NCBI GenBank assembly: GCA_047722305.1
Contig: JBDNYM010000034.1
Location: 1-25,673 of the forward strand
Reading direction: 5' to 3'
Source: JAKVJE01 sp047722305
GTDB taxonomy: Bacteria; Actinomycetota; Actinomycetes; Actinomycetales; Microbacteriaceae
DNA length: 25,673 nucleotides
A program made the position numbers and the translations under genes. Below are positions 8,497-16,631 of this stretch, in pieces. Position 1 is the first letter of the stretch. Each line of letters starts with the position of its first letter. Below the pieces are notes generated by a model. The model saw only the letters and a list, made by a program, of their open reading frames with translations, searched no databases and was not told where the DNA came from.

Positions 8497-9651
8497 TCAG
8501 CTCTCGTATTCGCTATTGATGTTCACGTACTCGTGGGTGAGATCGGTGGTCCAGATCGTCGCCTCGGCGCCGCCGGAGAACAGGTCCACCACGATGGTGA
8601 CCGCGCGCACGTCGAAGTGGACGAGCGCCGGGTCGGCATCGGGCCCGCCCGCGTGCGCGACGCGGGTGCCGTTGATGGTCACGTCGATCGCGTAGGGATC
8701 GAAGGCGGCCCGCGTGGTGCCGACGGCGGCGAGCACGCGGCCCCAGTTCGGGTCCTCGCCGGCGATGGCCGTCTTCACCAGGTTGTTGCGGGCGATGGCG
8801 CGCGCCACCTCCAGGGCGTCGTCCTCGCTGGCGGCGCCGCGGACGGTGACGTCGATGGTGTGGCTCATCCCCTCGCCGTCCCCCTGAATCTCGCGGGTCA
8901 GGCGCTGGCACACCGCGGTGAGCCCGGCCACGAAGTCGTCCGGGGCGGGCTCGACCTCGCTGGCGCCCGAGGCGAGCAGGGCCACGGTGTCGTTGGTGGA
9001 CTGGCAGCCGTCCACATCCAGCCGGTCGAAGGTGACCGCGGCCGCCCGGCGCAGCGCCGCCCGGAGCGCGTCCGCGGCGATGACCGCGTCGGTGGTGATG
9101 ACCACCAGCATGGTGGCCAGACCGGGGGCGATCATCCCCGCGCCCTTCGCCATGGCGCCGATGGTCCAGCCGTCGGCGGCCGCGAAATCGGCGGTCTTGG
9201 GGTGGGTGTCGGTGGTCATGATGGCCCGCGCGGCCTCGGCGCCGCTGGTGCCGGTGCGCTGCCGCATCGCGGTGCGCACCCCCGCCACCACGGTGCCGCG
9301 GGGCAACTGTCGCCCGATGATGCCGGTCGAGCCCACCAGGATGTGCTCGGCCGGGACCTGCAGTACCTCGGCCGCAGCCTGCGCGGTCTGCCGCACCGTC
9401 TCGAAGCCCTCGTCGCCGGTGTAGCAGTTGGCGCCGCCGGAGTTGAGCACCACGGCGGCCAGAGTACCGTCGGCGACGGCCCGCTCGGACCAGCGCACCG
9501 GGTTCGCCCGGCAGCGGTTGGACGTGAACACGGCGGCCGCCGCGCGCGCCGGGCCCTCGTTGACGACGACGGCCAGGTCGAGCGCGCCGGCGGCCTTGAT
9601 GCCGCTGCCGACCCCGGCCGCGGTGAAGCCCTTCGGGGTGGTGACGCTCAC
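8497..9651 (-). CDS. argJ: Glutamate N-acetyltransferase / ornithine acetyltransferase (ArgJ)
   Basis: Moves the acetyl group from N-acetylornithine to glutamate, closing the cyclic arginine pathway. Some ArgJ proteins also use acetyl-CoA for the first step; sequence alone does not settle which type this is. ArgJ belongs to the Ntn-hydrolase-like group and self-cleaves before a conserved threonine: here the ATML motif places it at Thr180. GCQSTNDTV in the beta part and the NNLVKTAIAGEDPNWGR region near the C-terminus are family hallmarks. The GTG at 9651 overlaps the argC stop (GTGA, 4 bp), indicating translational coupling. 384 residues, normal length. Confidence 0.97.
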   Translation of the reverse strand: MSVTTPKGFTAAGVGSGIKAAGALDLAVVVNEGPARAAAAVFTSNRCRANPVRWSERAVADGTLAAVVLNSGGANCYTGDEGFETVRQTAQAAAEVLQVPAEHILVGSTGIIGRQLPRGTVVAGVRTAMRQRTGTSGAEAARAIMTTDTHPKTADFAAADGWTIGAMAKGAGMIAPGLATMLVVITTDAVIAADALRAALRRAAAVTFDRLDVDGCQSTNDTVALLASGASEVEPAPDDFVAGLTAVCQRLTREIQGDGEGMSHTIDVTVRGAASEDDALEVARAIARNNLVKTAIAGEDPNWGRVLAAVGTTRAAFDPYAIDVTINGTRVAHAGGPDADPALVHFDVRAVTIVVDLFSGGAEATIWTTDLTHEYVNINSEYES

Positions 9652-10691
9652 GGGGCGACTCCTTCGATGCTGAGGCCGGCGGACTCGTCGAGTCCGAGGG
9701 CCAGGTTGGCGGATTGGATGGCCGCGCCGGCGGTGCCCTTGACGAGGTTGTCGATGGCGCTGATGGCGACCAGGCGGCCGGTGCGCCGATCCAGCGCCAG
9801 GCCGATCTCGGCGACGTTGGCCCCCAGCACCGCACCGGTGGCGGGGAACGATCCCGCCGGCAGCAGCCGCACGAAGCGCTCGTCGCCGTAGACGCGCTCG
9901 TAGGCGGCGCGCACGGCCGCCTCGTCGACGCCGGGACGCAGCCGCGCCGTCGAGGTGGCGAGGATGCCGCGGCTCATCGGCACCAGCACGGGGGTGAACG
10001 AGACCGTGGCCGGGGCGCCGGCCGCCCAGCGCAGGTCCTGCTCGATCTCGGGCGTGTGGCGATGGACGCCCCCCACCTTGTAGGCGTAGGCGGAGCCCAG
10101 CACCTCGCTGGCCAGCAGATTCGTGTGCGGGGCGCGCCCCGCCCCCGACGTGCCCACGGCGAGGACGGCCACCAGGTCGTCGAGCTCGATCAGCCCGGCC
10201 GCGGCCGCCGGGGCGAGCCCCAGCGAGATCGCGGTCACGTTGCAGCCCGGCACCGCCACGCGGCGGGTGCCGCGCAGGCGCTTCCGCTGCTTGCCGCCGT
10301 CGCGGGGCAGCTCGGGCAGCCCGTACGTCCAGGCCCCGTGCCAGGTGCCGCCGTAGAAGGCGTCCCAATCGGCCTGCCGCTCCAGCCGGTGGTCCGCACC
10401 GCAGTCGACCACCAGGACGTCCTCGGGCAGGGTGGCGGCCAGCTCGCCGCTGGCGCCGTGCGGCAGGGCCAGGAACACGGCGTCGTGCCCCGCCAGCGTC
10501 TGCGGCGTCGTGTCCTGCAGCACCAGGTCGCCGTAGCGGCGCAGGTGCGGGTGGATGTCGCCCAGCCGCGCGCCCGCATTCGAATGCGCGGTGACGGTGG
10601 TGACCTCGAAGTCGGGGTGCGCCGACAGCAGGCGCAGCACCTCTCCCCCGGCGTAGCCGGATGCCCCGGCGACAGCGACCGTGTATGTCAT
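9648..10691 (-). CDS. argC: N-acetyl-gamma-glutamyl-phosphate reductase
   Basis: NADPH-dependent reduction of N-acetylglutamyl phosphate to the semialdehyde. The 347-residue protein has the Rossmann motif GASGYAGGE at residues 9-17 and the active-site cysteine in VPGCNVTA (near 147-154), followed by the conserved GTSGAGR and GGVHRHTPE segments. It is the first arg gene. Only 22 bp separate it from the pheT stop, and this gap holds a ribosome site (GGAGAGGA) but no visible promoter or ARG box. The cluster may therefore be read from upstream, or from a promoter inside pheT. Confidence 0.97.
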   Translation of the reverse strand: MTYTVAVAGASGYAGGEVLRLLSAHPDFEVTTVTAHSNAGARLGDIHPHLRRYGDLVLQDTTPQTLAGHDAVFLALPHGASGELAATLPEDVLVVDCGADHRLERQADWDAFYGGTWHGAWTYGLPELPRDGGKQRKRLRGTRRVAVPGCNVTAISLGLAPAAAAGLIELDDLVAVLAVGTSGAGRAPHTNLLASEVLGSAYAYKVGGVHRHTPEIEQDLRWAAGAPATVSFTPVLVPMSRGILATSTARLRPGVDEAAVRAAYERVYGDERFVRLLPAGSFPATGAVLGANVAEIGLALDRRTGRLVAISAIDNLVKGTAGAAIQSANLALGLDESAGLSIEGVAP

Positions 10692-10713
10692 CGGTGTGCT
10701 TCCTCTCCGGCCC

Positions 10714-13245
10714 TCAGGCCCGGACCTGGGCGCCGTAGCGCTCCGCGGCCAGCGCGGCCGCCGCGTCCTTCGCCGCCGACGCCTCGGCAGCGGTGAGCGT
10801 GCGATCGGGCGCGCGGAAGCGCAGGGCGAACGTCAGCGAGCGGTGCCCCGCCGGGATGCGGTCGCCGCGGTAGTCGGCGGTGAGCCGCGCCGCCTCCAGC
10901 AGCGGACCGGCGCCCGCGCGCACGGCGGCCAGGACGTCGCCCGCGGGCACCGTCTCCGGCACGATCAGGGACAGGTCCTGCGTGGCCGGGGTCTGCACCG
11001 ACAGCGGATGCGACTCGACACGCCGCGGGGCCAGGGCGATGAGCGCGTTTTCGTCGATCTCCATGATCGCCACCCGGCCGGTGAGGCCGTAGGCCGCGGC
11101 CAGCTCGGGCAGCATCTCGCCGGCGAAGCCGACCTGCTGCGACTCGCCGTCGGCCGCGGCGGCCAGCAGCCGGGCCGTGCGCCCCGGGTGGAACCCGGGA
11201 TGCCGCACCTGCTGCACCGTCAGCCCGACCCCCACCGCGTGGGCGGCGTGGCGGGCGGCGTCGAGCGCCGCGCGCCAGTCGACCGGACGCGCCGGCTCGT
11301 CCACCTGCCGTTCGATCAGGTCGTTGGCGAACACGGCGGCGAGATGGCGCGGCTGGGCGCCGGTGCTCGCCTCCAGGATGCCGAGCGTCTCCGCGTCGGG
11401 CTTGCGGGCGCCCAGCGGCAGGGCGTCGAGCCCCAGCGGAGCGCCGGGGGCCGGGCGGAACACCAGGCCGTGCTCGAACAGGGCCAGATCGACCAGGCCG
11501 CGGGCGGCGTTGCGCTGGGCCGTGGCCAGCAGGCCCGGCAGCACCAGGCGGCGCAGCTGGCCGTGGGCGGCGTCGATCGGGTTCGCCAGGGTGATGACCG
11601 GCCCCGGGGCCTCGAAGCGCTCGTTCTCCTCCGCCGAGACGAAGGGGTAGCTGAGCACCTCGGTGAGGCCGGCGGCGGCCAGCTGCTCGGCGATGCGGCG
11701 CCGGGCGCGCTGCTGGAACGTCAGCCCGCGGCCGGGGGGCGCCACCGGCAGCCGGGCCGGGATGCGGTCGTAGCCGTCGATGCGGGCGACCTCCTCGATG
11801 AGGTCCTCCTTGGTGCGCAGATCGGGGCGCCAGCTGGGGACCTGCACCCGGTCGGCCGCGTCGCCCGGGGTGATCTCGCAGCCGATAGCCTCCAGCACCC
11901 GCCGCACCGTCGCCGCGTCGTAGTCGACGCCGACCAGCCGGCTGGCGGCACCGTGCGGGTACTCCACCGCGGCCGGGGGCTCGTCGTCGGGGACGAGCAC
12001 GCCCACACCGGCATCGCGGGCGCCGCCGAGCGAGACCAGCAGGTCGACCGCGCGCTGGGCGGCCACCGCCGCCAGCTGCGGGTCGACACCGCGCTCGAAG
12101 CGCTTCGAGGCCTCGCTGGGCAGCTTGTGGCGCCGGGCGGAGCGGGCGATCGAGATCGGGTCGAACGAGGCGGCCTCGATGATGATCGACGTGGTCGCGG
12201 CCGTGACCTCGCTGGCCGCACCCCCCATCACGCCCGCGAGCGACAGCGGGCCGCCGGAGGCGGCGTCGGCGATGACCAGGTCCTCCGGGTCGAGCCGCCG
12301 ATCGACGTCATCGAGCGTGGTCAGCCGCTCGCCCGGGCGGGCGCGGCGCACCAGCAGCCCCTCGGCGCCCACCTGCGCGGCGTCGTAGGCGTGCAGCGGC
12401 TGGCCGAGCTCCAGCATCACGTAGTTGGTGACGTCCACCGGCAGGCTGATCGAGCGCACGCCGGCCAGCACCAGCCGCGCCACCATCCAGGCCGGCGTGG
12501 GCGCGGATGCGTCGAGGCCGTCCACGCGCCGCAGCGCGATCGAGCGCACCGCGCGGTTCCCGCGGATCGGGGCCTGATCGTCCACCCGCACGTTCAGGGA
12601 CGCGGCGGGCGGCCGGACGGCCACCCGCGCCGCCGGGTCGGTGAACGCCGCCCCGGTCGAGTGCGCGTACTCCCGGGCCACGCCGCGGATGCTGAAGCAG
12701 TAGCCGCGGTCGGGGGTGATGTTGATCTCGACGGCCAGGTCGTCCAGCCCCAGCAGCGGGATGAGCGGCGTGCCGGGCTCCACGTCGATCCCGAAGCGCG
12801 ACAGCACGATGATGCCCGAGTGGTCCTCCCCGAGGCCCAGCTCGCGCGCCGACGCCATCATGCCGTCGGAGAGATGGCCGTAGGTCTGGCGCGCCGAGAT
12901 CTCGAACCCTCCGGGCAGCACGGAGCCGGGCAGGGTGACGACCGTCCGGTCGCCCACCTCGAAGTTGTGGGCGCCGCAGACGATGCCGCGCACCGCCTCG
13001 CCGCCGTCGGCCGCCCGCTCGCCGTCCGGCGCCACGCGCACCTGGCACCAGTTGATGGTCTTGCCGTTGGTCTGCGGCTGTGGGTCGCGCGAGAGCACCT
13101 CGCCGCACACCACCGGCCCGGAGACCTCGAAGCGGTGGACGTCCTCCTCCTCCAGGCCGACGCGCACCAGGGCGGCCAGGACGTGGTCCGGGTCGCGATC
13201 CTCCAGCTCGACCGATTCGGCCAGCCAGCTCAGCGGAATCCTCAT
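10714..13245 (-). CDS. pheT: Phenylalanyl-tRNA synthetase beta subunit
   Basis: Large subunit of the (alpha-beta)2 PheRS. The 843 residues are the usual length. In order: N-terminal B1 plus an OB-type tRNA-binding domain (about 40-150), B3/B4 editing domain (about 210-390), B5 domain (about 405-475), the catalytic-like core (about 490-690), and a C-terminal ferredoxin-fold anticodon-binding (FDX-ACB) domain at about 746-843, beginning near HPLSVQTPATQDLSLIV. The ATG at 13245 starts one base after the pheS stop, so the two subunits are translationally coupled. It runs into argC with a 22-bp gap. Confidence 0.98.
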   Translation of the reverse strand: MRIPLSWLAESVELEDRDPDHVLAALVRVGLEEEDVHRFEVSGPVVCGEVLSRDPQPQTNGKTINWCQVRVAPDGERAADGGEAVRGIVCGAHNFEVGDRTVVTLPGSVLPGGFEISARQTYGHLSDGMMASARELGLGEDHSGIIVLSRFGIDVEPGTPLIPLLGLDDLAVEINITPDRGYCFSIRGVAREYAHSTGAAFTDPAARVAVRPPAASLNVRVDDQAPIRGNRAVRSIALRRVDGLDASAPTPAWMVARLVLAGVRSISLPVDVTNYVMLELGQPLHAYDAAQVGAEGLLVRRARPGERLTTLDDVDRRLDPEDLVIADAASGGPLSLAGVMGGAASEVTAATTSIIIEAASFDPISIARSARRHKLPSEASKRFERGVDPQLAAVAAQRAVDLLVSLGGARDAGVGVLVPDDEPPAAVEYPHGAASRLVGVDYDAATVRRVLEAIGCEITPGDAADRVQVPSWRPDLRTKEDLIEEVARIDGYDRIPARLPVAPPGRGLTFQQRARRRIAEQLAAAGLTEVLSYPFVSAEENERFEAPGPVITLANPIDAAHGQLRRLVLPGLLATAQRNAARGLVDLALFEHGLVFRPAPGAPLGLDALPLGARKPDAETLGILEASTGAQPRHLAAVFANDLIERQVDEPARPVDWRAALDAARHAAHAVGVGLTVQQVRHPGFHPGRTARLLAAAADGESQQVGFAGEMLPELAAAYGLTGRVAIMEIDENALIALAPRRVESHPLSVQTPATQDLSLIVPETVPAGDVLAAVRAGAGPLLEAARLTADYRGDRIPAGHRSLTFALRFRAPDRTLTAAEASAAKDAAAALAAERYGAQVRA

Positions 13246-13246
13246 C

Positions 13247-14287
13247 TCACATCACCATCCCGAACTCGTGGCTGAAGCGGGCGTCGCCCTCCACCATGTC
13301 GTGCATGTCGGACACGTCGTTGCGGAACATGAGCGTGCGCTCCACCCCCATGCCGAACGCGAACCCGGAGTACTCGTCCGGGTCGATGCCCGCCGAGCGC
13401 AGCACGTTCGGGTTGACCATGCCGCAGCCCCCCCACTCGATCCACTGGGGGCCGCCCTTGGCCTTCGGATGCCAGATGTCGAGCTCCGCGCTCGGCTCCG
13501 TGAACGGGAAGTAGCTCGGCCGCAGCCGGATGCGCGCCTCCGGCCCGAACATGATGCGGGCCATGTGCTCGAGCGTGCCGCGCAGGTCGGCCATCGTGAG
13601 GCCGCGGTCGACCGCGATGCCCTCGAACTGGTGGAACACCGGGGTGTGGGTCGAATCGAGCTCGTCGGTGCGGTACACCTGCCCCGGCGACAGCACGTAC
13701 ACCGGCAGGTCTCGGGCCAGCAGGCTGCGCACCTGCACCGGGGAGGTGTGCGTGCGCAGCAGCAGGTGCCGCTCCACCGGGTCGATGAAGAACGTGTCCT
13801 GCATCGCGCGCGCCGGATGATCGGCGTCGAAGTTCAGAGCGTCGAAGTTGAACCACTCGTTCTCGACCTCGGGCCCCTCGGCGATCTCCCAGCCCATGCC
13901 GACGAACACGTCCGACACCTCGTCCATGAGCAGGCTCAGGGGATGGCGCGCACCCAGTCGCGTCGGGTAGGACGCCTCGGTGACATCCACGGCCTCCGCG
14001 CGCAGCTGCGCCTCGCGCTCGGCGGCCGACAGCTCATCCAGCCGCTGCTGGAAGGCGCGATTGATGCGCCCGCGCGCGGTGCCGACCAGCTTGCCCGCCG
14101 CCGGCTTCTCCCCCTTGGGCAGGCCGGCGATGGCCCGGTTCAGGAGGGCGATGGCCGACCCCTCCCCCGCGTGCTCCGCGCGGGCCCGCTTGGCGTCGGC
14201 GGTGCTGTCCGCCGCTGCGGCAGCGGCCAGGGCCGCCTCGACCGCGGCCGAGACGGCCTCCTCGGTGATGGATGTCTGCTCTGTCAT
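13247..14287 (-). CDS. pheS: Phenylalanyl-tRNA synthetase alpha subunit
   Basis: Catalytic class II subunit of PheRS. With the ATG at 14287 the protein has 346 residues: an N-terminal Ala-rich coiled-coil arm (about 1-100), motif 2 with YRTDELDSTHTPVFHQFEG at 205-223, and motif 3 with FGMGVERTLM at 311-320. An in-frame GTG at 14320 would add 11 residues but has no ribosome site and lies within a small hairpin, so the ATG is preferred. It starts 39 bp after the methyltransferase gene. That gap contains a 5-bp hairpin (GTGCC-TTC-GGCAC) with no U-run and no PheRS-type leader peptide that I can see. Confidence 0.97.
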   Translation of the reverse strand: MTEQTSITEEAVSAAVEAALAAAAAADSTADAKRARAEHAGEGSAIALLNRAIAGLPKGEKPAAGKLVGTARGRINRAFQQRLDELSAAEREAQLRAEAVDVTEASYPTRLGARHPLSLLMDEVSDVFVGMGWEIAEGPEVENEWFNFDALNFDADHPARAMQDTFFIDPVERHLLLRTHTSPVQVRSLLARDLPVYVLSPGQVYRTDELDSTHTPVFHQFEGIAVDRGLTMADLRGTLEHMARIMFGPEARIRLRPSYFPFTEPSAELDIWHPKAKGGPQWIEWGGCGMVNPNVLRSAGIDPDEYSGFAFGMGVERTLMFRNDVSDMHDMVEGDARFSHEFGMVM

Positions 14288-14326
14288 GATTCCGTTCGTC
14301 GCTTTCGGTGCCGAAGGCACGCCTGA

Positions 14327-15163
14327 TCAGTCTAGAACCGTGCCCTCGGCCGGCCCGGCAGGCCCGGCATGCTGGGCGAACGCGGACTCGTACAGGCACA
14401 CGCTCGCCGCCGTGGCCAGGTTGAGCGACTCGGCGGACCCGAAGATCGGCAGCCGCCACGAGCCGTCCAGAAGCCCGCGCTGCACCGCGGTGAGCCCGTG
14501 GGCCTCGTTGCCGAACACCCACGCCGTGGGGCGCGCCAGCTCGCCGGAACCGCGGGCGGCCAGGAAGTCGTCGCCGTTCACATCGGCGGCCACGATGCGC
14601 AGCCCCGCCGCCCGCGCCAGGGCCGCGATGCCATCCAGCCGCGCACCCACCACGACCGGTACGTGGAACAGCGACCCCGTGGTGGAGCGCACCACCTTCG
14701 GGTTGAACACGTCCACGCTCTCGCCCGAGAACACCACCGCATCCGCCCCGGCGGCGTCGGCCGCCCGCAGGATGGTGCCCGCATTGCCCGGGTCGCGCAC
14801 GCGCTCCAGCACCGCCACCAGGCGCGGGGACGCCGCGAACACGTCGCGCGCCGACCGCGCGAACTGCCGGCACACCGCCACGATCCCCTGCGGCGTGACC
14901 GTGTCGCTCATGGCCGCGATCACGCGCTCCGAGACCGGCTCCGGCACGATCCCCGCCGGCGCGGCCAGAGCCGAGAGCTCCGGATGCCGCTCCAGGGCCT
15001 CGGCCGTGGCGTACAGGGACACGATCGCCTCCGGCCGGAACCGCAGCGCCTCGCGAGCCGCCTGCGGCCCCTCAGACAGAAAGAGCCCGGTCTCGGACCG
15101 GGCATCCTTCTGACGCAGACGGGCGACGCGGCGCACCGCCGCCGCCCGCACCGAGTCGATCAC
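14327..15163 (-). CDS. SpoU-family (TrmH-type) rRNA/tRNA 2'-O-methyltransferase
   Basis: A SPOUT-class enzyme that uses SAM to methylate a ribose 2'-OH, probably on 23S rRNA (RlmB/TsnR group). The 278 residues contain an N-terminal substrate-binding domain (about 25-100) and the three SpoU motifs: RVRDPGNAGTILRAADA (121-137), AWVFGNEAHGL (214-224) and LPIFGSAESLNLATAASV (238-255), which form the trefoil knot SAM site. The GTG at 15163 is chosen: it starts 2 bp after the rplT stop and leads into the conserved helix. Placement after rplT and before pheS is common in bacteria and fits a ribosome-related job. The exact target nucleotide cannot be told from sequence. Confidence 0.92.
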   Translation of the reverse strand: MIDSVRAAAVRRVARLRQKDARSETGLFLSEGPQAAREALRFRPEAIVSLYATAEALERHPELSALAAPAGIVPEPVSERVIAAMSDTVTPQGIVAVCRQFARSARDVFAASPRLVAVLERVRDPGNAGTILRAADAAGADAVVFSGESVDVFNPKVVRSTTGSLFHVPVVVGARLDGIAALARAAGLRIVAADVNGDDFLAARGSGELARPTAWVFGNEAHGLTAVQRGLLDGSWRLPIFGSAESLNLATAASVCLYESAFAQHAGPAGPAEGTVLD

Positions 15164-15165
15164 AC

Positions 15166-15552
<387 letters not shown>

Positions 15553-15606
15553 CGGTTCTCCTCTTTCGTAATAGTGCCGCGGTCGCGGCTGACGATCTGG
15601 TGCGGC

Positions 15607-15801
15607 TTACTTGCCGAGGAGGCGCTTGATGCGCTTCTCGTCGGACTTGGCCAGGGGCACGTCGGCGCTCAGGCGGCGCGTGCGGGTGCTGGGCTTGCCC
15701 TCCAGCAGGTGGCGCTTGTTGGCCTGCTCGCGGTACAGCTTGCCGGAACCGGTGACCCGGAACCGCTTCTTCGCACCGGAGTGCGTCTTCTGCTTGGGCA
15801 T
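15607..15801 (-). CDS. rpmI: Ribosomal protein L35
   Basis: Small basic large-subunit protein of 64 residues beginning MPKQKTHSGAKKRFRVTGSG, which is diagnostic. The ATG at 15801 has a good GAGGAG ribosome site. It lies 80 nt after infC and 54 nt before rplT. The infC-rpmI gap contains a GC-rich inverted repeat (TGCCG/CGGCA) and a second small stem (CTGCA/TGCAG at 15820-15837), with no U-run, so likely local mRNA structure rather than a terminator. Confidence 0.98.
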   Translation of the reverse strand: MPKQKTHSGAKKRFRVTGSGKLYREQANKRHLLEGKPSTRTRRLSADVPLAKSDEKRIKRLLGK

Positions 15802-15881
15802 GTTCTCCTCATTCCTCTATCTGCATACGTCTGTGCAGGCGGCTGCGCGTCGGATGCCGACCGGGGCCGGCAGCCGGCGGA

Positions 15882-16466
15882 TCAGTCGTCCGCGTCCTCG
15901 GAGGCCTCGGCGGCCTCCGATTCCTTGCGCTTGCGCGCATCGGCCAGCGCCTGCGCCTTGGTGCGCGTGGGGGCGAGCACCATGGTCATGTTGCGCCCGT
16001 CCTGCTTCGGGCGGGACTCGACGGTCCCATCCTCTTGCACCTCGTCGGCGAGCTTCATGAGCAGCCGGTAGCCGAACTCCGGGCGCGACTGCTCGCGGCC
16101 CCGGAACATGATCATGACCTTCACCTTGTCGCCGCCACGGAGGAAACGGAGCACGTGCCCCTTCTTCGTCTCGTAGTCGTGGGCGTCGATCTTCAGGCGG
16201 AAGCGAATCTCCTTGAGGACGGCGCTCGACTGGTTGCGGCGCGACTCGCGAGCCTTCTGGGCGGCCTCGTACTTGTACTTGCCGTAGTCCATGAGCTTCG
16301 CCACCGGGGGCCGCGAGTTGGGGGCCACCTCGACGAGATCGAGATCGGCCTCGCGCGCGAGCTGGAGCGCCTGCTCGACGCGCACGACGCCGACCTGCTC
16401 TCCCCGGGGTCCGACCAGACGGACCTCGGGCACCCGGATCCGGTCATTGATACGTGGTTCGGTAAT
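15882..16466 (-). CDS. infC: Translation initiation factor IF-3 (AUU start)
   Basis: IF3 binds the 30S subunit, blocks premature subunit joining and rejects poor start codons. The N-domain begins TEPRINDRIRVPEVRLVGP, then a linker (KLMDYGKYKYE, 57-67) and the C-domain (about 85-170), followed by an acidic tail typical of actinobacteria. No ATG or GTG lies at the expected place; instead an ATT codon at 16466 follows the ribosome site GAAGGAG by 7 nt. AUU is the classical infC start through which IF3 represses its own synthesis in E. coli. With it the protein has 194 residues. In-frame upstream extension would add unrelated sequence from the leader. The coding call is firm; the start is strongly supported by spacing. 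Confidence 0.95.
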   Translation of the reverse strand: MTEPRINDRIRVPEVRLVGPRGEQVGVVRVEQALQLAREADLDLVEVAPNSRPPVAKLMDYGKYKYEAAQKARESRRNQSSAVLKEIRFRLKIDAHDYETKKGHVLRFLRGGDKVKVMIMFRGREQSRPEFGYRLLMKLADEVQEDGTVESRPKQDGRNMTMVLAPTRTKAQALADARKRKESEAAEASEDADD

Positions 16467-16491
16467 CTGCTGACTCCTTCGACTGACACAT
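16444..16491 (-). CDS. Possible 15-codon leader ORF overlapping the infC start
   Basis: ATG at 16491 opens a short frame, MCQSKESADYRTTYQ, ending at a TGA 22 nt inside infC in a different frame. It covers the infC ribosome site and AUU codon, so ribosomes on it would pass over the infC start. It has no clear ribosome site of its own; the sequence before it is CU-rich. It may be chance, and I give it low weight as a real product. No function is claimed. Confidence 0.2.
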   Translation of the reverse strand: MCQSKESADYRTTYQ

Positions 16492-16508
16492 GACGGACAG
16501 GAGGAGCC
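16472..16508 (-). promoter_or_regulatory. Potential infC Shine-Dalgarno sequestering hairpin
   Basis: In the infC mRNA, GGCUCCU (16502-16508) can pair with AGGAGUC (16472-16478), which contains the infC ribosome site: six Watson-Crick pairs and one G-U. The 23-nt loop carries the ATG of the short overlapping ORF. A separate perfect 7-bp stem-loop ends one base upstream, so the helices could stack. This would hide the infC ribosome site. Pairing is seen by eye; the regulatory role is inferred. Confidence 0.45.
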
Positions 16509-16509
16509 G

Positions 16510-16526
16510 GCCGACCCTCGGTCGGC
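16510..16526 (-). repeat. Perfect 7-bp stem-loop in infC leader
   Basis: GCCGACC-GAG-GGTCGGC on the transcribed strand. Strong GC stem without a following U-run, so not a standard terminator; probably part of leader RNA folding ahead of infC. Confidence 0.55.
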
Positions 16527-16594
16527 TGCTGCAGGACCCGGCGGCCTGAACGGCCGACGCGGGTGGGAGCGGAACGCCCCTCTTGTTCGATCTG

Positions 16595-16610
16595 GCACAG
16601 TACCCTGTGC
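16595..16610 (-). repeat. Hairpin at the predicted 5' end of infC mRNA
   Basis: GCACAG-GGTA-CTGTGC, a perfect 6-bp inverted repeat beginning about 6 nt after the predicted transcription start. It could stabilise the 5' end of the mRNA or be a regulator site just downstream of the promoter. Confidence 0.45.
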
Positions 16611-16622
16611 GCAGACCGAGCG

Positions 16623-16631
16623 ATTCTAACA
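16623..16631 (-). promoter_or_regulatory. Extended -10 promoter for infC operon
   Basis: TGTTAGAAT on the minus strand matches the extended -10 form TGnTAnnnT; no good -35 is seen at 16-18 bp. The TAG inside it is also the stop codon of the sseB-like gene. Transcription would start near 16616, giving a ~150-nt leader before infC with several stems. A long structured leader upstream of infC makes an internal promoter likely. Confidence 0.5.

Noticed and set aside
10681..13275. 864-codon plus-strand ORF opposite pheT
   Set aside because: Composition is His/Arg/Gly/Gln-rich mirror sequence; pheT on the other strand has all expected domains.
14288..14320. GTG at 14320 as the pheS start
   Set aside because: No ribosome site upstream and it adds residues before the normal N-terminus; ATG 14287 fits better.
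14309..14321. Hairpin before pheS as an attenuator or terminator
   Set aside because: Five-base stem, no U-run, no phenylalanine-rich leader peptide; too weak to call.
16467..16598. Upstream extension of infC to an ATG-like start near 16598
   Set aside because: It would translate structured leader sequence into an Arg/Pro-rich extension unlike IF3; the AUU with well-placed GAAGGAG is the better start.
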